Assembly (NCBI RefSeq): GCF_901933205.1
Contig: NC_044572.1
Location: forward strand, 64,954,465 to 65,018,464
DNA length: 64,000 nt
Direction: 5' to 3'
Origin: Camarhynchus parvulus
Lineage: Eukaryota; Chordata; Aves; Passeriformes; Thraupidae
A program made the position numbers and the translations under genes. This document shows positions 27,501 through 42,500 of this stretch, in pieces; the first letter of the stretch is position 1, and the number at the start of each line of letters is the position of its first letter. The notes below the pieces were generated by a model that was given only the letters and a program-made list of their open reading frames with translations, was not told the origin of the DNA and did not search any database.

Positions 27501-30500
27501 ACTCGAATCAAAGTGTTTCCAAACCTCGTTGATAAAGGCATGATATGTTTAAAGAGCCTGGGAGGCCTGCCACTCATTTAAAGGGAGCCAGGATTTCACC
27601 CCAAGGGTTTGGCACATCATGGCCAGTGACCATGAATGCGCTTATTCACGGAGTGATCGCAGCTTGCGGGCGCCTGCTCCTTCCCCTGCTGTAGTCCAGT
27701 GCTTTCCCACTGTGACTTTATTTGCTGCTTTGGTCTCAATTTCAGATGCTGTGCAAGTTCAATACTGTAAAAATAATCCTTTCTCCTACTGACAGTGTAA
27801 CTTTATACTACTTGAACATGGAGATTTAACTGTTGGTCAACAGAAATACTTTTCATCTCTCAATCTTCTGATAACTTCTTTTGAAATACATTCCCTTTCC
27901 TCCCCCTTCTTGACACATAAAAGCCTCCCTCTGCTTGTCATTCAGGGATAAGTGGAAGTGAAAACAAAACAGTCACGTTCCTTGGCTGCCCTTTATAAAC
28001 CACTTTCTGCCAGAAACTGTCTTACTCTTCAAGGTATTGAGGTCGTGGTGGGAAATATTCAGGAAGGGTACATACCTAAACAATCTCTCTTGAAACTGGA
28101 ATACTATAGAACTTAAAAATACTTGGCATGCTGACCTGAACAAGCACATGAGTTCTGCTTTTGTGTGGATCAGCCCACATGCTTGTGGCCACTCACAGCA
28201 GAATGAAAACTTTCTGAGGGCATACTGGGACAGAATTTATTCTGTGTAGTTTAATTTGTATTCTGAACGCTTCTGAATATTTTTCCTTTTTGAGCACACT
28301 TGCAGCTTTGCTATCTACTGATGCCAATTTACCTTTGTGCATGCAACCTTTATGCACCAAGTGTGGCAATCCTCAAATGGGAGACCTTTCCTTAGATAGC
28401 AGTCTTGCTGACATGACTGCTTTCTACATCATCATTTAGGATAGCAATTAAATAAATTAAGTCCCTATGCTCCTAAAACACACACTCCTAAGACATCAGC
28501 CCTTAAACATTTAACCTTTACCTGTCCTGTGACGCCTGTGTCATGTTGAGAGCTCATAGGGGAGAAGAATCACTTCCAAAATATTCATTCCAGTGCTTCA
28601 CACGTGGCTTGTGAGCTTTAGGAGATTGTTGGAAGTGTTTCCTTCTCACTCTGAGGTGATCCTAAGAAGTACTGAGGTCTGAAGACAGACAACAGGCGTT
28701 CTACCTTGGTAATGCACAACAAAACAAGGCTGCCATAAAAGGAAGGATTGTGCTGTTGTGACTGCTTTAATCCTACACCTCTGCTCCTAGAGGTTTTTGG
28801 GAGTCCAAAAGGGAGAGTCAAAAGCAGGAGAGTATTGGATTTCCATGGCAGTGGTAGCCTGGTTGAAAGTCTTTCCTGCAAAAGGTCTAACAAGCCTCAT
28901 GGAATCCAGATTCAACAGATGAATGTTACAGCCACTGTGATGGAAGCGAGGGGGGAGGCAGAGGGAAAATGAGAAAGAAAGCTGGTGTTCAAAGCCTGGC
29001 TCATATGCAGGTTACTCCAACATATGTAAAATTTCACTTTACATGTGGTTAGTACGCAAGTATTTCTGAGGAAGGAATTGTTGGAAAGAATACAGCAAAA
29101 TTCCAATCAATTACTGATTGTTTGGGCACATTTACTTGGTGCATCATCCATTGCCCAGTCTTTTACAATTTCAACGCAGGCATAAAAACAATAGAATTTT
29201 TTTCATGCACTGTGAATAGCTTTTGTTTTATAATTTTTAACACAATCTTGGCCTTTGTTAAAAAAATAATCTAAGTATTTTAAAACATTTTCCAAGAGCA
29301 AAAACATCTTTCTGTGAGACCTGCATGACTCCTCACTGACTTCTGTCTTCATGAGAATTTCTTCATAAGTAAGTGATTTTAGAATGACTTACTCCATAAG
29401 TCATTCTAAAAACCAGCCATGATGCCCCCTTGTTCTTTCCATAGGTAAATGGCCGAAGAATGTTGCTATGGAAAATTGACTCTAGATTTTTCTCTGTCTT
29501 GGAAAAAGAAAAGAAAGCACACCCCTTTCACTCATGACGTCCAGTTGTTCATATGACAACAAAGTGGTGCCTCCAGTTTGGCATCTGGGATTAGGCTTTG
29601 CTCATATACACTGAACTATCTGATTACTGCCAATGGGATTACTTGTGTGAATAAGGCAAGCAGGATTTGACCTTAATATTTCATTTCAGGACCAGGCAAG
29701 TGGGACAGAAACTGTGAGAAAGTGAGCCCTTGCTCAGTCAAAAATCTTCAACAACCATCAAAGTAAACATTTGCCACTTGCTTTTCATATTTAATATTTT
29801 GGAAACGTCTTCCCCTCGTATGAATATTTTCTAGTCAATGCTGTATACCTTCCTGTATGGCAAGTGCAGAATTAAAATAACATGTGAGCTGGCAACATTA
29901 CATGCACACTTTGGATTTAATTGTGTCTGCAAATTGTCTGTTGGGCAGATTAAGATAGGATTTAAATAAATATTAAGTGAAAACATTAAATAATTTTTTT
30001 AAAAGCACATAAGAATGGGATTTTCCCCTTCATTTTCTCTTTACTATTAAAATGAGGTGATTTAGGTGACCTTAAATAATTTGGGAATTCCATGCAGTTT
30101 TCAGCCCACATTCTCTGAGACTTAGCATGCAGTTTTGATAAGTTAAAAGCAATGGATAGCTCTTGTGAGGAAAGAATGGCTGATTCCCTCTCCCACTCTT
30201 AGCAGATTCTTTCCATTATGTGTTCTGCCTTATTTTAGCAATACTTTACCATAGCTTTCTTAATTCCCTGCTCGGTGTGTTTCTTTTTTTTAGATACCAG
30301 GGTTAGAGGATGGCTCCTTTTGGACTCTTACCTTCCCACATTTTTCCTTACTGGAGCATATCTACTCTGCATATGGCTGGGCAACAAGTTCATGAAGAAC
30401 AGGCCTCCTTTATCTCTCAGACCTCACCTCATTGTGTATAACCTGGGCATCACGCTGCTCTCCTTCTACATGCTGATAGAGGTGAGTGCTCTGCCATGCA

Positions 30501-33500
30501 GCACGGCTGGGAGAGGAGACCAAGGTACAGTTTTTTAGCAGAAATAGCTCAGTGACAGGTGGTTCTGCTAGGAAAGTTTACATCAACAGCAAAATAACAT
30601 TTAAAAGTTCCTTCTCATCTCAGATCTTGGCATGTTTTGGTCATCCTTCCTGAGCTACAGACCACACCTGGGGACAGCTCTTTGTGGCCAGGACCATGTC
30701 CACAAGCCTAAATTTGAATCTGCAGCAGTCACTCTGCTCAAATGTGCCTATACCTTGTCCTTCAGCACCCGTGAAAATGCCATAGATTGGGTTTTATTTG
30801 TATGACCGACTGTGGAATGATTTTTCCAGGCCCATACTTAAAACATGAGTAGATTTATAGATGAGAGCAAGTACTGATTTCTTTATGGCATTGGCAATTC
30901 GGTGTTATTTTTCTGCTCATGTGGCTAAGAAGCTTTCCTCATCCAGTCAGACAGTAAAAGACAGATGTTAAAAACTTAGCACTTCATCCAAAAGCAAGGG
31001 CTGTGGTGCTTGGAGGCTGAATACGGTCACATAGATTATTTCCCAAGTACTTATCAGAAAGGAACATGCTCATATAGTTCAGGATCCATTTGGAATCCGA
31101 AGAGAGGTTTGAATTGCATCTGATAATTTTGCAACAGCAGAGGATTCAAACAGTGCCCCTCAGCATACATGTGGTTTTACTTCTGCAGAGAGAAACAGAA
31201 GCCAAAAGTCACTATTTGGATATTATTTGGGAGCTGTCCATTCTCAGCCTTCTGTGATACTTTTAATATTAAGGTGTTAACATATATTACTTGAAGCCCT
31301 TAAAAACAAAAACTAGAAGACAAAACCCACAAAAACTTTTTTTTTTTTTCCAAATAAGTGACCCTAGGCACGAGAAGCCCTGGCTGAAGAGTGTGCTTGA
31401 TTTCATGTGCTTGATTTCAGTGTCAGCATGTGCCTGACACTGATCTGTTACCTGCACAGCTTCACAGCATTTCTCTCTCCCAAGGCTCTCAGCCACAGTT
31501 TCCACCTTATTCTGTTGGTCGGACAAGAAACTTTTCAGAAGCCAAACAGGACACCCAAAGACTTCAAGTTTTAAATTAATTTGAGCTAAACAGCAAGTGA
31601 CTGGCCGGGTCAAATGGCTGAGGAGCAGTTCAGGTTTGTGCCTTTGTGCAAAGTACTGGCTGTGTTACGCAGAGCTTTATCGTGGTCAATGCTCCAGCTG
31701 GCTTCAGAGGCTGCTGTGGGTGTCTGGGAGGGCAGGATAAGGTTTAGAGCAAAGGAGAAACCAGCACAATTGCTGGAAGGTTTGATGATTCCACAGTGAT
31801 TGTCCTCCAGAATATAAATTAGTACTTTGATGTTTAAATCCCCATTTTGCTGGAAGGTATGCAGATAACTGGCTGCAGTAGCAGGACTCAGCAAAAAGGA
31901 TTAACTGAATAGAAAACAATACTCCTTCCCCCTTTATCTTCCAGTCTGATTTGGCCTGCCACAAGTAAATAAATGGAAGAACAAAGACAATTTTAGCAGG
32001 TCTCATTTGCATGGATTAAGCAAATTACATTTTAGCCACCTTCACATCCTGGAAGGAACTGTATTTAGCCACCTCCTGTTCAGCTGCCTTCCTGCTCCAT
32101 CCTTCCTGAGGCTAACTTTGCTGCAGACAGTTGCTGAGTTGTGTTAGTCCTCAGATGAATCTCTTGAAACCTTGATTCTGAGGCTGGAGGCTGCTGATTT
32201 ACACCTCCCAGATGGCAGCTGGGCATGGCTGGCAGTGCCAGCTCACAGCTCCACATTCTGCAAATTTGGGAACCCAGGGAACATGATGGCTGATCTGCAC
32301 TGCCAGCTGTTCTACTGCAGATTTCTCTCTCAGCTCTGGACTGTCAGCTAGGCTGGTTTTACACCATACAAAACATGCTTCCATTATACTGCCTCTGTAT
32401 TTTCTCTTTGTCTACTTTCCTGGCTCCCATCACAGCTTCTCCTGTGAAGGAGCAGAATGGAAGTTAATACTTGCAGTCCTGCCTGAGGTAGCCTGCACAT
32501 CCCTGCTGAAGAAAAACAGGCAAATGGGAGAGCAGAAATCATCTTCATTACCAAATAAAGTCATGGTGATTTAATATTTCAAAATGTCTAATTTCCAAAG
32601 CTTCTCTCTATGCCCCTTATTCTCTCAGTCTTTTGTGGACAGTAAGCTCTTTAAGGCAAGAGTTACCTATATTTAGCACATTCTGCCCTGTGGTTCCTTA
32701 TGTAAACACAGTTGATCCTTCCAGTGCCTGTGATCCGGGATCAATTCCTGGTTAGACACATCCACAACGATTGTTTTATTTCTCCACCCTCTCACTGCAT
32801 CTAAATCCCTCTGGTCTCTGTACTGGGGAACAATCATAAAATAAGAAGAAGCTCTATAATAGAGATAAAACACATTCCCCCCCACTCACCCACACCTCAC
32901 CAAAAGAAACCCCCATAACCAACCATATTTCGTTGTTTTGTTTATAAGGTGCCACACAGCATTTCTTGCAATAGCTCCAGAATGTAGGGGTTACTTCTTA
33001 GGCATTCAAAAGAAAAAAAAATTTCATTCACAAAAAAAAGGTGTATCTCCAAATACAGGCTGTCCCACATGGTGGATTTAATGAGAAACATGGTAAACCT
33101 GCTGATGGGGGTACCTGTGCTTCAATTCTTCATCCCCTCACCCTCATCTCCTGACTAGTTGTAGCTGGCACTTCAAGACAGTTGATTTGTGCAACCTCAA
33201 GGCAAGGAGGCGAAGATTACAGCAAAGAGTCATAACAAAAGGACTGTTTTTAAATCTCCAAGGGCAGATTCCTCTTTTGAGCCGGAGCTCCATGCGCTGC
33301 ACCGTGGGCATGAACTATGTGGGAGCCGATTTTATCTCTGAGCTTTGAGGTCAACAAATCCGCAAAGCACTCGGAGGAACAGCTCCAGGGCAGCTCTAAG
33401 ATGTGTCATTAGCAAAAGGCCAGATACCCCTAGGATCCCCCAAGGACAAGGTCTAAAGTTAAATGGCTCTGCCCTCATCCTAACGAGATATCTCAAAATT

Positions 33501-36500
33501 TTTGAGTCAACAAAGAGTTAGGTGCCTCTGAAGGCCTCCCAGAAGGGCAGCTTGTTGGACCTTTGGACTTGTGAGTTAGGCAGATAGATTTTCCTGAAGC
33601 TGTCAAAGGTGCTTGCCTTCCCCAGCTGAATATGGTGAAGTTGGCACTTGAATTTGGAGCTCATTTTTTTTCAAGTACCTGAAGCTTAGACAGAGGTCCT
33701 GTGCTTAAACTGGGCAGGCTGCAGGTGGGCTGCTGAGGAGGCAAAAGACAATTCCTTCCATCCTTGCTGCTACCAAGAAAGCCACATCAGAAGTTTGTTA
33801 TTGTTGTGTACTTTTCTGTAAGTGCTCATAGACCCAGATAAACTCTACTGATCCAACAATTTCTAGAACATTGTCAAATCCTGTATGAGGAAAAACAGCC
33901 AGCACCTTTTTACTTCAACAAAAATCAAAACATTTAACAATTTCCCTTAAGAAATATATGCCTTTTCTGTGCACAAATCTTTACTTAAGATGTTAAAATT
34001 ACCAACTATGAGCAGAAAATCAGCTTACCGTGAAAAAACTTCACATCTGTGCATATTTTAAAATTGTTTCACCTGCTTACAAACCACATTTCAGGGATGC
34101 AACCTGAGGCACCAGAGGCCAAATTGTCACAAGTTCAGTGATAAATTGAAACTGGAAACACAGGAGACCAGTGCTGATCTCTGAATTCTGAAATTACTCA
34201 GGTGAGGATACTCTCTCTCGCTAATAGGAATGGACATAATCTCTGCCACAGTCCTAGGCTGCTTTCCCCAGCAGTATCACCTCTGCCCTATTTAAATCAA
34301 ATCTCAGCTGGTCATCAAGGTCTCACCCAAGTCCTTGTGTTGATCAGGCACTGAGAAAACCAGGACACTGGCACCATTTGGGTCAGATTAAAAAGGAGAC
34401 CTAGAGATATGTGTCATTAGCAGAGGGGTGGCGCGATGTCTCAAGCTGCCTGTATCCCCAGGTAGCTTCTCAGACTTATTACAAATCCATGGGATTTGTA
34501 AGCAAGCAGCCACACCCCTGTGGGGAAGCAGGATTTGCATGTGAGGGCCCCTCGTTTCAGAGCAAAGGAGAAGAGCAGAACTCACAAGTATTGCCAGCCT
34601 AGTGCATTAAACTTTCTAGGGGAGCCGGAAAAAAGTCTTCTACCTTGCAGAATTAAATAAAACAAAAAGCAGTAAACCAAATGCACTTTAGCTGTTTCTA
34701 GGAGCTGAAAATTCATCCCACATTAAGCCCAGTTTCTGAATTCTAGCCATAGCTTGCATATTCATAGATACCAATGTGATGAGAGGATTCCCAGGAGCGC
34801 CAGAATGATCAGGGCCATCAGCCACCACTTTTAGCCCTGCACACTACAATTGAGCATATATCTCACATATTACCAAAAAGTATAATGCCTGAATTAGACA
34901 TAATGGGGCAAAACAAAAGGAACAAATCAAAAATAGAAGGAGCACTAAAACTCTGTTTTATTCCATCATTATAATGGCTTGCATCAGAAGGATTTGGTTC
35001 CTATCTGTGCAAGTGTAGAAAAGATGGAGCTTGTGTAACATAAGTTCTAAGTAAACCTTTAACAGTGCAGATGATGAGGAAAGGGGAAAAATATCTTAAT
35101 CAATTTGAACTGTCCTGGAATTTTACTGTAGAAATCCAACTTCAACATAATCTTGCTTTTGGTATTTGTTTTGTTTTGATTTTGTTTTGGGGTTTTTTTT
35201 TTTGTTTTGCTCATGTTTGTAGGATTGTGATAAATTATTGTTTACTCCTTCATTAAGTGTCCAGAAGTTAACAAATGTAAATTAAGTACAGAAATACGGA
35301 AAGATTCTAGATCCATCAGTATTGGTGCTTGAGGTGAAGGCTTCCTTTGATGCAATTATTTAGGACGGAAAACTATTTGTACCTTAGGGCAGAAAGAGAA
35401 AAAGAACAAAGTGAGAAACCAAAAGAGATCAGGTGCACTTTTCTATCATTTGAAGAAAAGGAGAAGAGGGATAAAGAAAAACCTAGAGAGCAAAAGGTCA
35501 CCAAGAGTACATTGTAAAGCAGTGAAATGTAAGGACAAGAGCAAACTAATCTTTTGATCGAGTAAGAGCTTTGTGTGAATGGAGTTAAATTACCAGGTGC
35601 TCTTCTATCTTAATCAAATAATTTGTTTGGAGAGCTGAGGAGCTGACTCTGCTGTCCTTGTCTGCAGTTATTCCAGCTGGGCATGTTGTCTTCACATCTC
35701 AGTTTTCATCCCCTGTGTTGTTCTTGTCTTTCATACTGACCTTTCTGAGCTCTGCATTTCAGTAGAACATTTAACCTGGTCATCGAAAAATGCAGAGCTC
35801 TGGATCTCTCGTGCACATTCAAACAGAATTCAGTAGAACCTTATGGGAAATCAGGAATAAAACTCCATATGATGAGGTTTTCCATATGTGCACAGCTTCT
35901 AATACCACCCCTGGTACCACAAAATATGATAGGGCTGCTATTCAGAGCGGATGTAATCAAAGACTCATGGAAAATAAGCCTAGACAGGATTTCTTTTAGC
36001 CTATCCTGCTATCCCAGACGACAGCAATACTCAAAGTAATTACTATTCGTAAGTAATTTTGAAGTCATTAGTTCACTAATCTTTCTATCAGGCTCCCATT
36101 TACTTAAGGAGTATCAAATGGAACTGGCTGGTAGTTTCTCAACAATATGGCTTTACATTTGAAAGAATTTTTGTTGATAAAAAGAACCAAACAATTATCT
36201 AAACTTCACTTGGGAAGGGGCTCTTTTTGTCGCCATGTTAGGAACTCTCTGACCTAAAAACAGGAAGAAAGCATAGGACCACATATTTCCTCCATCTGGA
36301 ATAACCAGTATCCTTTTAGCTACAATGGTCCAGTTGGAGGAGACATCCAACTTAGGGTCCAGCAGTACATTCTGCAGGTCAGGATAGCAAAATCCAGTTG
36401 GTGTATTACAGAATTAGCAGATCTTTTTGCGGGAGACACCATGCACACAATATTTTGACCTCTAACCAGATCCATGGAGAGCTGGAGAGCCTCACCAAGC

Positions 36501-39500
36501 AGCAGCCCAAAGCACACTTTTCACAGTTCTGTCCCCATGAAAAATATCTTGAATGCATCATAAAGAGGAACAACAAAATATTTCCCCTGTGACAAATCTT
36601 GTGGGGTGTTTGCTATTCCACACCTGGGTTTGTTTGGCACAACACCACCTCTAAGTTTTTACATTTGGGGAAGCCATGACACTAACCAAGTGGCACTCTT
36701 AGATCCCCTTCCACAGGGCTGCTCTCCAGCCATTCCTCCCCCAGTTCATACTTAGAATTTAAAGGATTGTGTTATATGAACCTATCCAACCATTCTGCAT
36801 CCATCCACAAAAACATACAAAAACTAAAAGATTTAGCAACTCAAATTAAAGAAGACAGTAAGTCATAGTTAAATGATTTATTCAAAGAATGGAGCTTTAC
36901 ACCTTAGCTAAGGGAACTTTGTAAAATAGATCTATATGTATTAAGTTTTTTAGTGGTGATACTAATAGTAATACCTTACATACTTCAGTGTGTGCAACAA
37001 ATAATAGACAAAACTATCAAAACAGTTTTTATCCTACAAGAGAGAGAAATTAGAAACAAATTCACAGAAAGTTCTCAAAATCTTACAGAGATAGTACATA
37101 AAAGTATAGACATAGAGGAAAGTTGTGAATTAAGACCTTAAAACAAGCGAGACCTTTTCAAACAATGAATCATAATTACTATCAAATATAACTTATATCC
37201 TTTAAACTAACTAAACTTTCACAGCATTAAAATTGCTGTGTTGTAATATAGTAATGCTTAATACAAACAAAAAAGATGCTTTAAACAAGTAATAAACAGA
37301 TATATTATAGTAAAGCTCTATAAAACACAAAGTAGTTAATAAACAACACTATTAACAAAAGTTTCTTTTTAGTTGAACTGAGAAGGGGAATTGTGGGAAT
37401 CCTTAAAATCGGAGTTTTGGGAAAGCTGCAAAAGGCAGATGTCAGAGAGAGCAGAACTGCAATTAGAGCTAAGCAGTAGCCATCGGATTTGTCAGCAGAA
37501 AAGTTACATAAGAAGTAGAAAGTAAGAACATCTCAGGAGCCAGATCCAGCATTTGGATTTGTTAAATTTTATCCCTCTGGTGACTGCCCAATGCTCCACT
37601 CGACCCCTCTGCAAGGACTCCTGTCCCTCAAGAGAGTCAGCAGCACCTCCCTGTTTCATACCATCAGCAAACCTGCTAAGGGGGCATTCAACTCCTGCCT
37701 CCAGACCACTGAGAGGTATTTGCACAGCACTGGCCCTAGAACTGATTCTGAGGAGCACCACTGGTGACTGCTCACCAGCCAGATGTAGCCCAATGCTGAT
37801 GCCTCACCCTCTGCCTTCCTCCTGCCCTGGGACAAGGGGGAATATCTTATTGCTTCCAGGCATTTCCTCTCTGAGAAAGTCCAACCATGCACAGGGATTT
37901 TTCTATAGCTCAAAAGAACATGGAGAACAGGCAGTTGGTAGAAATGGCAATATCCATTTAGAAAATCACATCACTTTCCTTTCTAGTCTGTCTATGGGGA
38001 ACAGATGAAAAGGAAGCTACAGCTGTGAGATTTTTGAATTTGAAAGCTTGAAATGAGCAGGGCACAGGCCCCTGGGTCAGGCTGTTAGGGCTTAGTCTGC
38101 TACTCAGTGAGATGAGAGGATTATATCATCTTTTGGTACCTGCTGCCCACCCCTGAAACCTCTGACAAAGAAACCAACTTTCAATTTTGAACACTTTGAT
38201 TCCCCATTTACAAAAATAAGGCAGGAGTTGGACTATAGTGCCAAAACAATTCATGTGAATTCTTGTGCTGTTTATACTTGACTAGATGAATAGAAGTAAT
38301 TAGTGTGAAAACAGGAATCTGTTAAGAACAAGATCAGGGCAAACAGCAAAAGATGAAAACTCTACTAATTAATAGAATGTTGCTACTTAGCAGAAATTTA
38401 TCACAAGTCAGCACTTTGCTCTTCATGTGATCTGTTTTTCCAAATAGCTTCAAACAATACTTGTTTTAATACTATTTTCAGAATCGGCTACCAAGAATGC
38501 AAAAATCCAAAGAATTGTTTGTTACAGGGAGAGAATGTGTGTTTCAAAAGATAGAGGGGATTTCTCATCTCTTTGATAGATCCTGCACTTGCACCATCAG
38601 CTCTGCAGAGTTGTGACTGCTCAGTATACAAAAGGGAATGTGACTGAAACAGTACAAGTAATCTATGTTTGGTATCAGAAAAAAAGAGACCTCGTACCAA
38701 AATGTCTTGTGTCAAGGTGCTGGCTTCTGTTCCAGATAAGCATCTGGCTTATTTGGCACCACTGAGTGCGCTGCTCACCTTCCACAGCCAACAGGAAAGT
38801 CATGGCCTATGATCACCAGGATCCCACAGGAAACCCATAAAAATTACTCACTGCTTTCCAAACTTCCACGCTTTCCTTTTTTTTTTTCTTAATTAGGAAA
38901 TTAGTGAGAAATCTTGAAAATTATCTTGCAAAGCAGAGGAGTCAAAACTCAAAGTGAATTCTTTTCCTTAAAGGAGACACAGCAGTATGTTAGGTGCCTA
39001 CATCAGAGAATAGAAATGTTGAGCTACAGAAAAGCTGATGTGAAAGACTGAGATTAAAATAAGAAGAAAACCTCTCCAGTCTAAACTACTGCCTTTTGAA
39101 ATGCAGACACAAACCAGAGGAAACTCTTCTGCCAAGTAAAATGACTTTAATAAGCAAACAGAATGATCTGAAAAATCTGGCATTTTTAAAATCATGGAAG
39201 AATGAACAAAAGAAATGAAATAAAACCATGCAATCTGACAGAGTGGTATTCTGATCCCAAAGCTTACTCCCCATTTGCGTGCTGACCATTTGTAAGGAGT
39301 TGCTGATTACTTAATTACCAAATTAAAAAACTGTGACCGTGAAAAGAAATATTGATGTTGAAAATAAATATTTTCTTTATGAGCCTCTAAGGTTTTTTCA
39401 TCTCATTTTCAAACATGGAACCTTTGAATGAAATACTTGAAAAAAATAAACCAAAAACCTTAAGATACTACTGAGCTCACCTGTTCAGAACTAGCAGGAA

Positions 39501-42500
39501 AGCTTCATAAAATGTGTCAATTTGGAAGACACCCATCAGGATGATTGACTTCAACTCCTGGCCCTGCACACGACACCCCAGCAGTCACACCATGTGCCTG
39601 AGAGCATTGTCCAAACACTTCCTGAGCTCTGATGGGGGCCTGGTGCTGTGACTACTTCCCCAGGGGCCTCTTCCAGTGCCCAACCACCCTCTGGGTGAGA
39701 ACATTATTAGTGATATTCAACCTAAACGTCCATTGACACACCTTCATGCTGCTCCCTTGGTCCTATCACTGGTCAGCACAGGGAAGAGATCAGTGCCTGC
39801 CCCTCCTCTTCCCCTCATGACGAAGTTGTAAGTGCAGTGAAGTCTCCCCTCAATCTCCTCCTTTCCAGTCTGAACAGACCAAGTGACCTCAGTTTCTCCC
39901 TGTAAGGCTTGCCCTCAAGGCCCTTCACCATCTTTGTTACCCTCCTTTGGATGCTATCAGCTTGATATCTTCTTCATATTTTGCCTCCCAAAACTGCCCC
40001 CAGCACTGGAGGTGAGGCTGCCCCAGCTGAGAGCAGAGCAGGACAATCCCCTCCCTTGCCTGCCTGGCCATGCTGTGCCTGATGCCCCCCAGGACAGGGT
40101 TGGCCCTCCTGGCTGCCAGGGCACTGCTGGCTCATGTTTAGCTTGCCACTGACCAGGACCCCCAGGTCCCTTTCCATGGGGCTGCTTTCCAGCCTCTCAT
40201 TCCCCAGTCTGTCTGTACATCCAGGGTTGTTCTGCCCCAGGTGCATAGCTCTGTTTTTTCATCCCAGGGACGATTCCATCTGTTACCCTCCCAGTCTTGT
40301 GGAAATGCAATTTAGTTTACTAATCTGCACAGTGTCAGGAGGATAAGCATTAAGTCTACTTTTTCCTTCAACTTTTGTTTTTCTTTCTGTTCCTCCTGTA
40401 GCTGTCTCTGGAGCTGTTTTGTTTTGAAGGACAGTAGTAACTCAGTTGCTTTCCATCTCAGTTTTCAGTCCTTGTCTGTCTTTACTATTATCTTTTCTGT
40501 AGTGGCAGGCAGCACCTGGAAAGGTATCTAACACTTTGCAAATGATCACTTTCTTTTTCCTAGCCTTTATACAGCCCCTAGCAACTTAGAGATGTTCCTC
40601 CACAGCTTTCCAATCACACCAGTTATCCTGAGCCCATTTTTCTGAGAACTTAGGACTTGGACTTCTTCCATGCTTTTGTAAGTAGTCAGTGATACTACTT
40701 GCAAACCTGCTGACTACATCAATTTTTGGTGAATGTATGTTTTAAGGTCATTTAACAAATCACTGGCAAAGGTATAATCAAAACCAGGTTTAATATAGAA
40801 GTGAAAGCACAACAGAGTTCTTTGGCAAGGCTCACTCTACCACTTCCCAGATAGTTAAAAAATCCAAACAAAAAACCAGTATCAATTAATCCAGACCAAA
40901 AATATCCCCAAAGTATCTCCATGGAGCACTGCAGCTCCTGACATGTGGTGAGACACCACCTTCCTTCCTCAGGGCTTTACCCAGGACCTGCTGGGCAATT
41001 GACTGGCCCTCACTCCTGACGTTTAATACACAAGGAGGCAACATGCAAAAGATTTTTCAAAAATCAATCCACTGTAATAATTCACAAATTGGAACAGTTG
41101 TAAAATAGACTGATCAAAATATTGAAAATTGCACATTTTCCAGCAAATTCTGTGAACCAACATTTTCCCTACTGCAGCAGGAAATTTTGAAGCCAAGTTT
41201 CTTCAGCAAAGCAGAAAAATTTAAAGGAATAAGTTTGTTTCAATTGTTACATATCATTTACCTATAAAACACTCATTAGCTGTATACTGTCATCTCTCCC
41301 TGCAATTTCTATGGGCTGTTTTGGCCACCTAAAACAGCCAAGTTCATATTTACAGGGACAGTGACAGAGTGTGAATTCAGAAGAATAATAGTAGAAGACT
41401 CTGGTTCTCCATGTTTCAGTGCATTTTAATGTGAATTTATAATAAGCATTCTAGGCTACTTTCTAATCCTCCGGATATTATAAATAATAATTTTTTAATG
41501 TATTTACTCTAGGAATTAATTTATTTTGATCACTGAGAATGTCTCTGCTTCACTTTTTTATAGACTGTCTCAGATTCAACACAGAACAGTTCTTTTCATT
41601 GCGAACTAAAGGGAAAAGTTCTGTGCTGACACACATCATTCCTGTGAATGTAGCTCCAGAGCTGAAAGCGACCCACTTCTCTCAGCATCTTGCAGTTCTG
41701 CTTACAGCATAACACTTGGATGCATTTCTCCCACCTTCGCTCTCTGCAGTGTCTGCAGAGGGTGAGAAAGACCCCAGAACATGAGTTGCTCAGTTTGTCC
41801 TCAAACCCACTTTGCACTTATTTGAGAATTAGCAAGACCTTTTAAAAATCAATGGATTCTACATGGCATTTATAAGCAAGAGATGATGCTCCCTCTTCCA
41901 TAAGGGCTGCTGAGTACTTTAGGTAGCTGTTGCTATAAAAATATTCCATATTTGAGACTACCATATGGTTTTCTAGAAACCTGCTCCATCCCAGCGCTGC
42001 ACTCTGATATTTCGTTGCTCTGCTTCCCCATGTGACATGTGCAGAATCTAAGATATTGCTTGTGTGCTATCCACGCCTCCACTCAGCGCCCTGCCTGCTC
42101 TCCTTCACTTCCTCCAGCCTTTAACAGTGGAGGATAGAGACATGTATGGCATTAGGAAATATTTCTCCCATTGCACTACTTTGCATTTGCCTTCCATTTG
42201 CTTGGCAAACAGGGAATTTTTCTCAAGGACAGCTTTGCACAAGTAGCTGTGTTAAGCTCTGTTCATACTGCTTCAGGACAAAGATACACTATTCCAGCAT
42301 TTTCTTTGGAGCAAGGATTTGGAGGTGCATTAAATAATGAGATTTTAATGGATACCTTGAAGGCTCTAAAGCCAGAGAAAGAGAAAAAATGCATTATTTC
42401 ATCTCTCCAGCTTAACTGATGCCTTTCCCCTTTCACAATACAAGATATTAGCAAGTTGTCTGCTTCAACAGCATCAGTTCATGGAAGGAGTTGGTACTCA

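Larger units (their letters stand above)
24709..30293 (+). other. ELOVL2: ELOVL2 intron 2 (~5.6 kb)
   Basis: Non-coding. Holds a 13-bp tandem duplication at 26138-26163, a sense solo LTR at 26838-27227 and an inverted repeat at 29377-29411. The remainder is unremarkable AT-rich intron. Confidence 0.85.
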
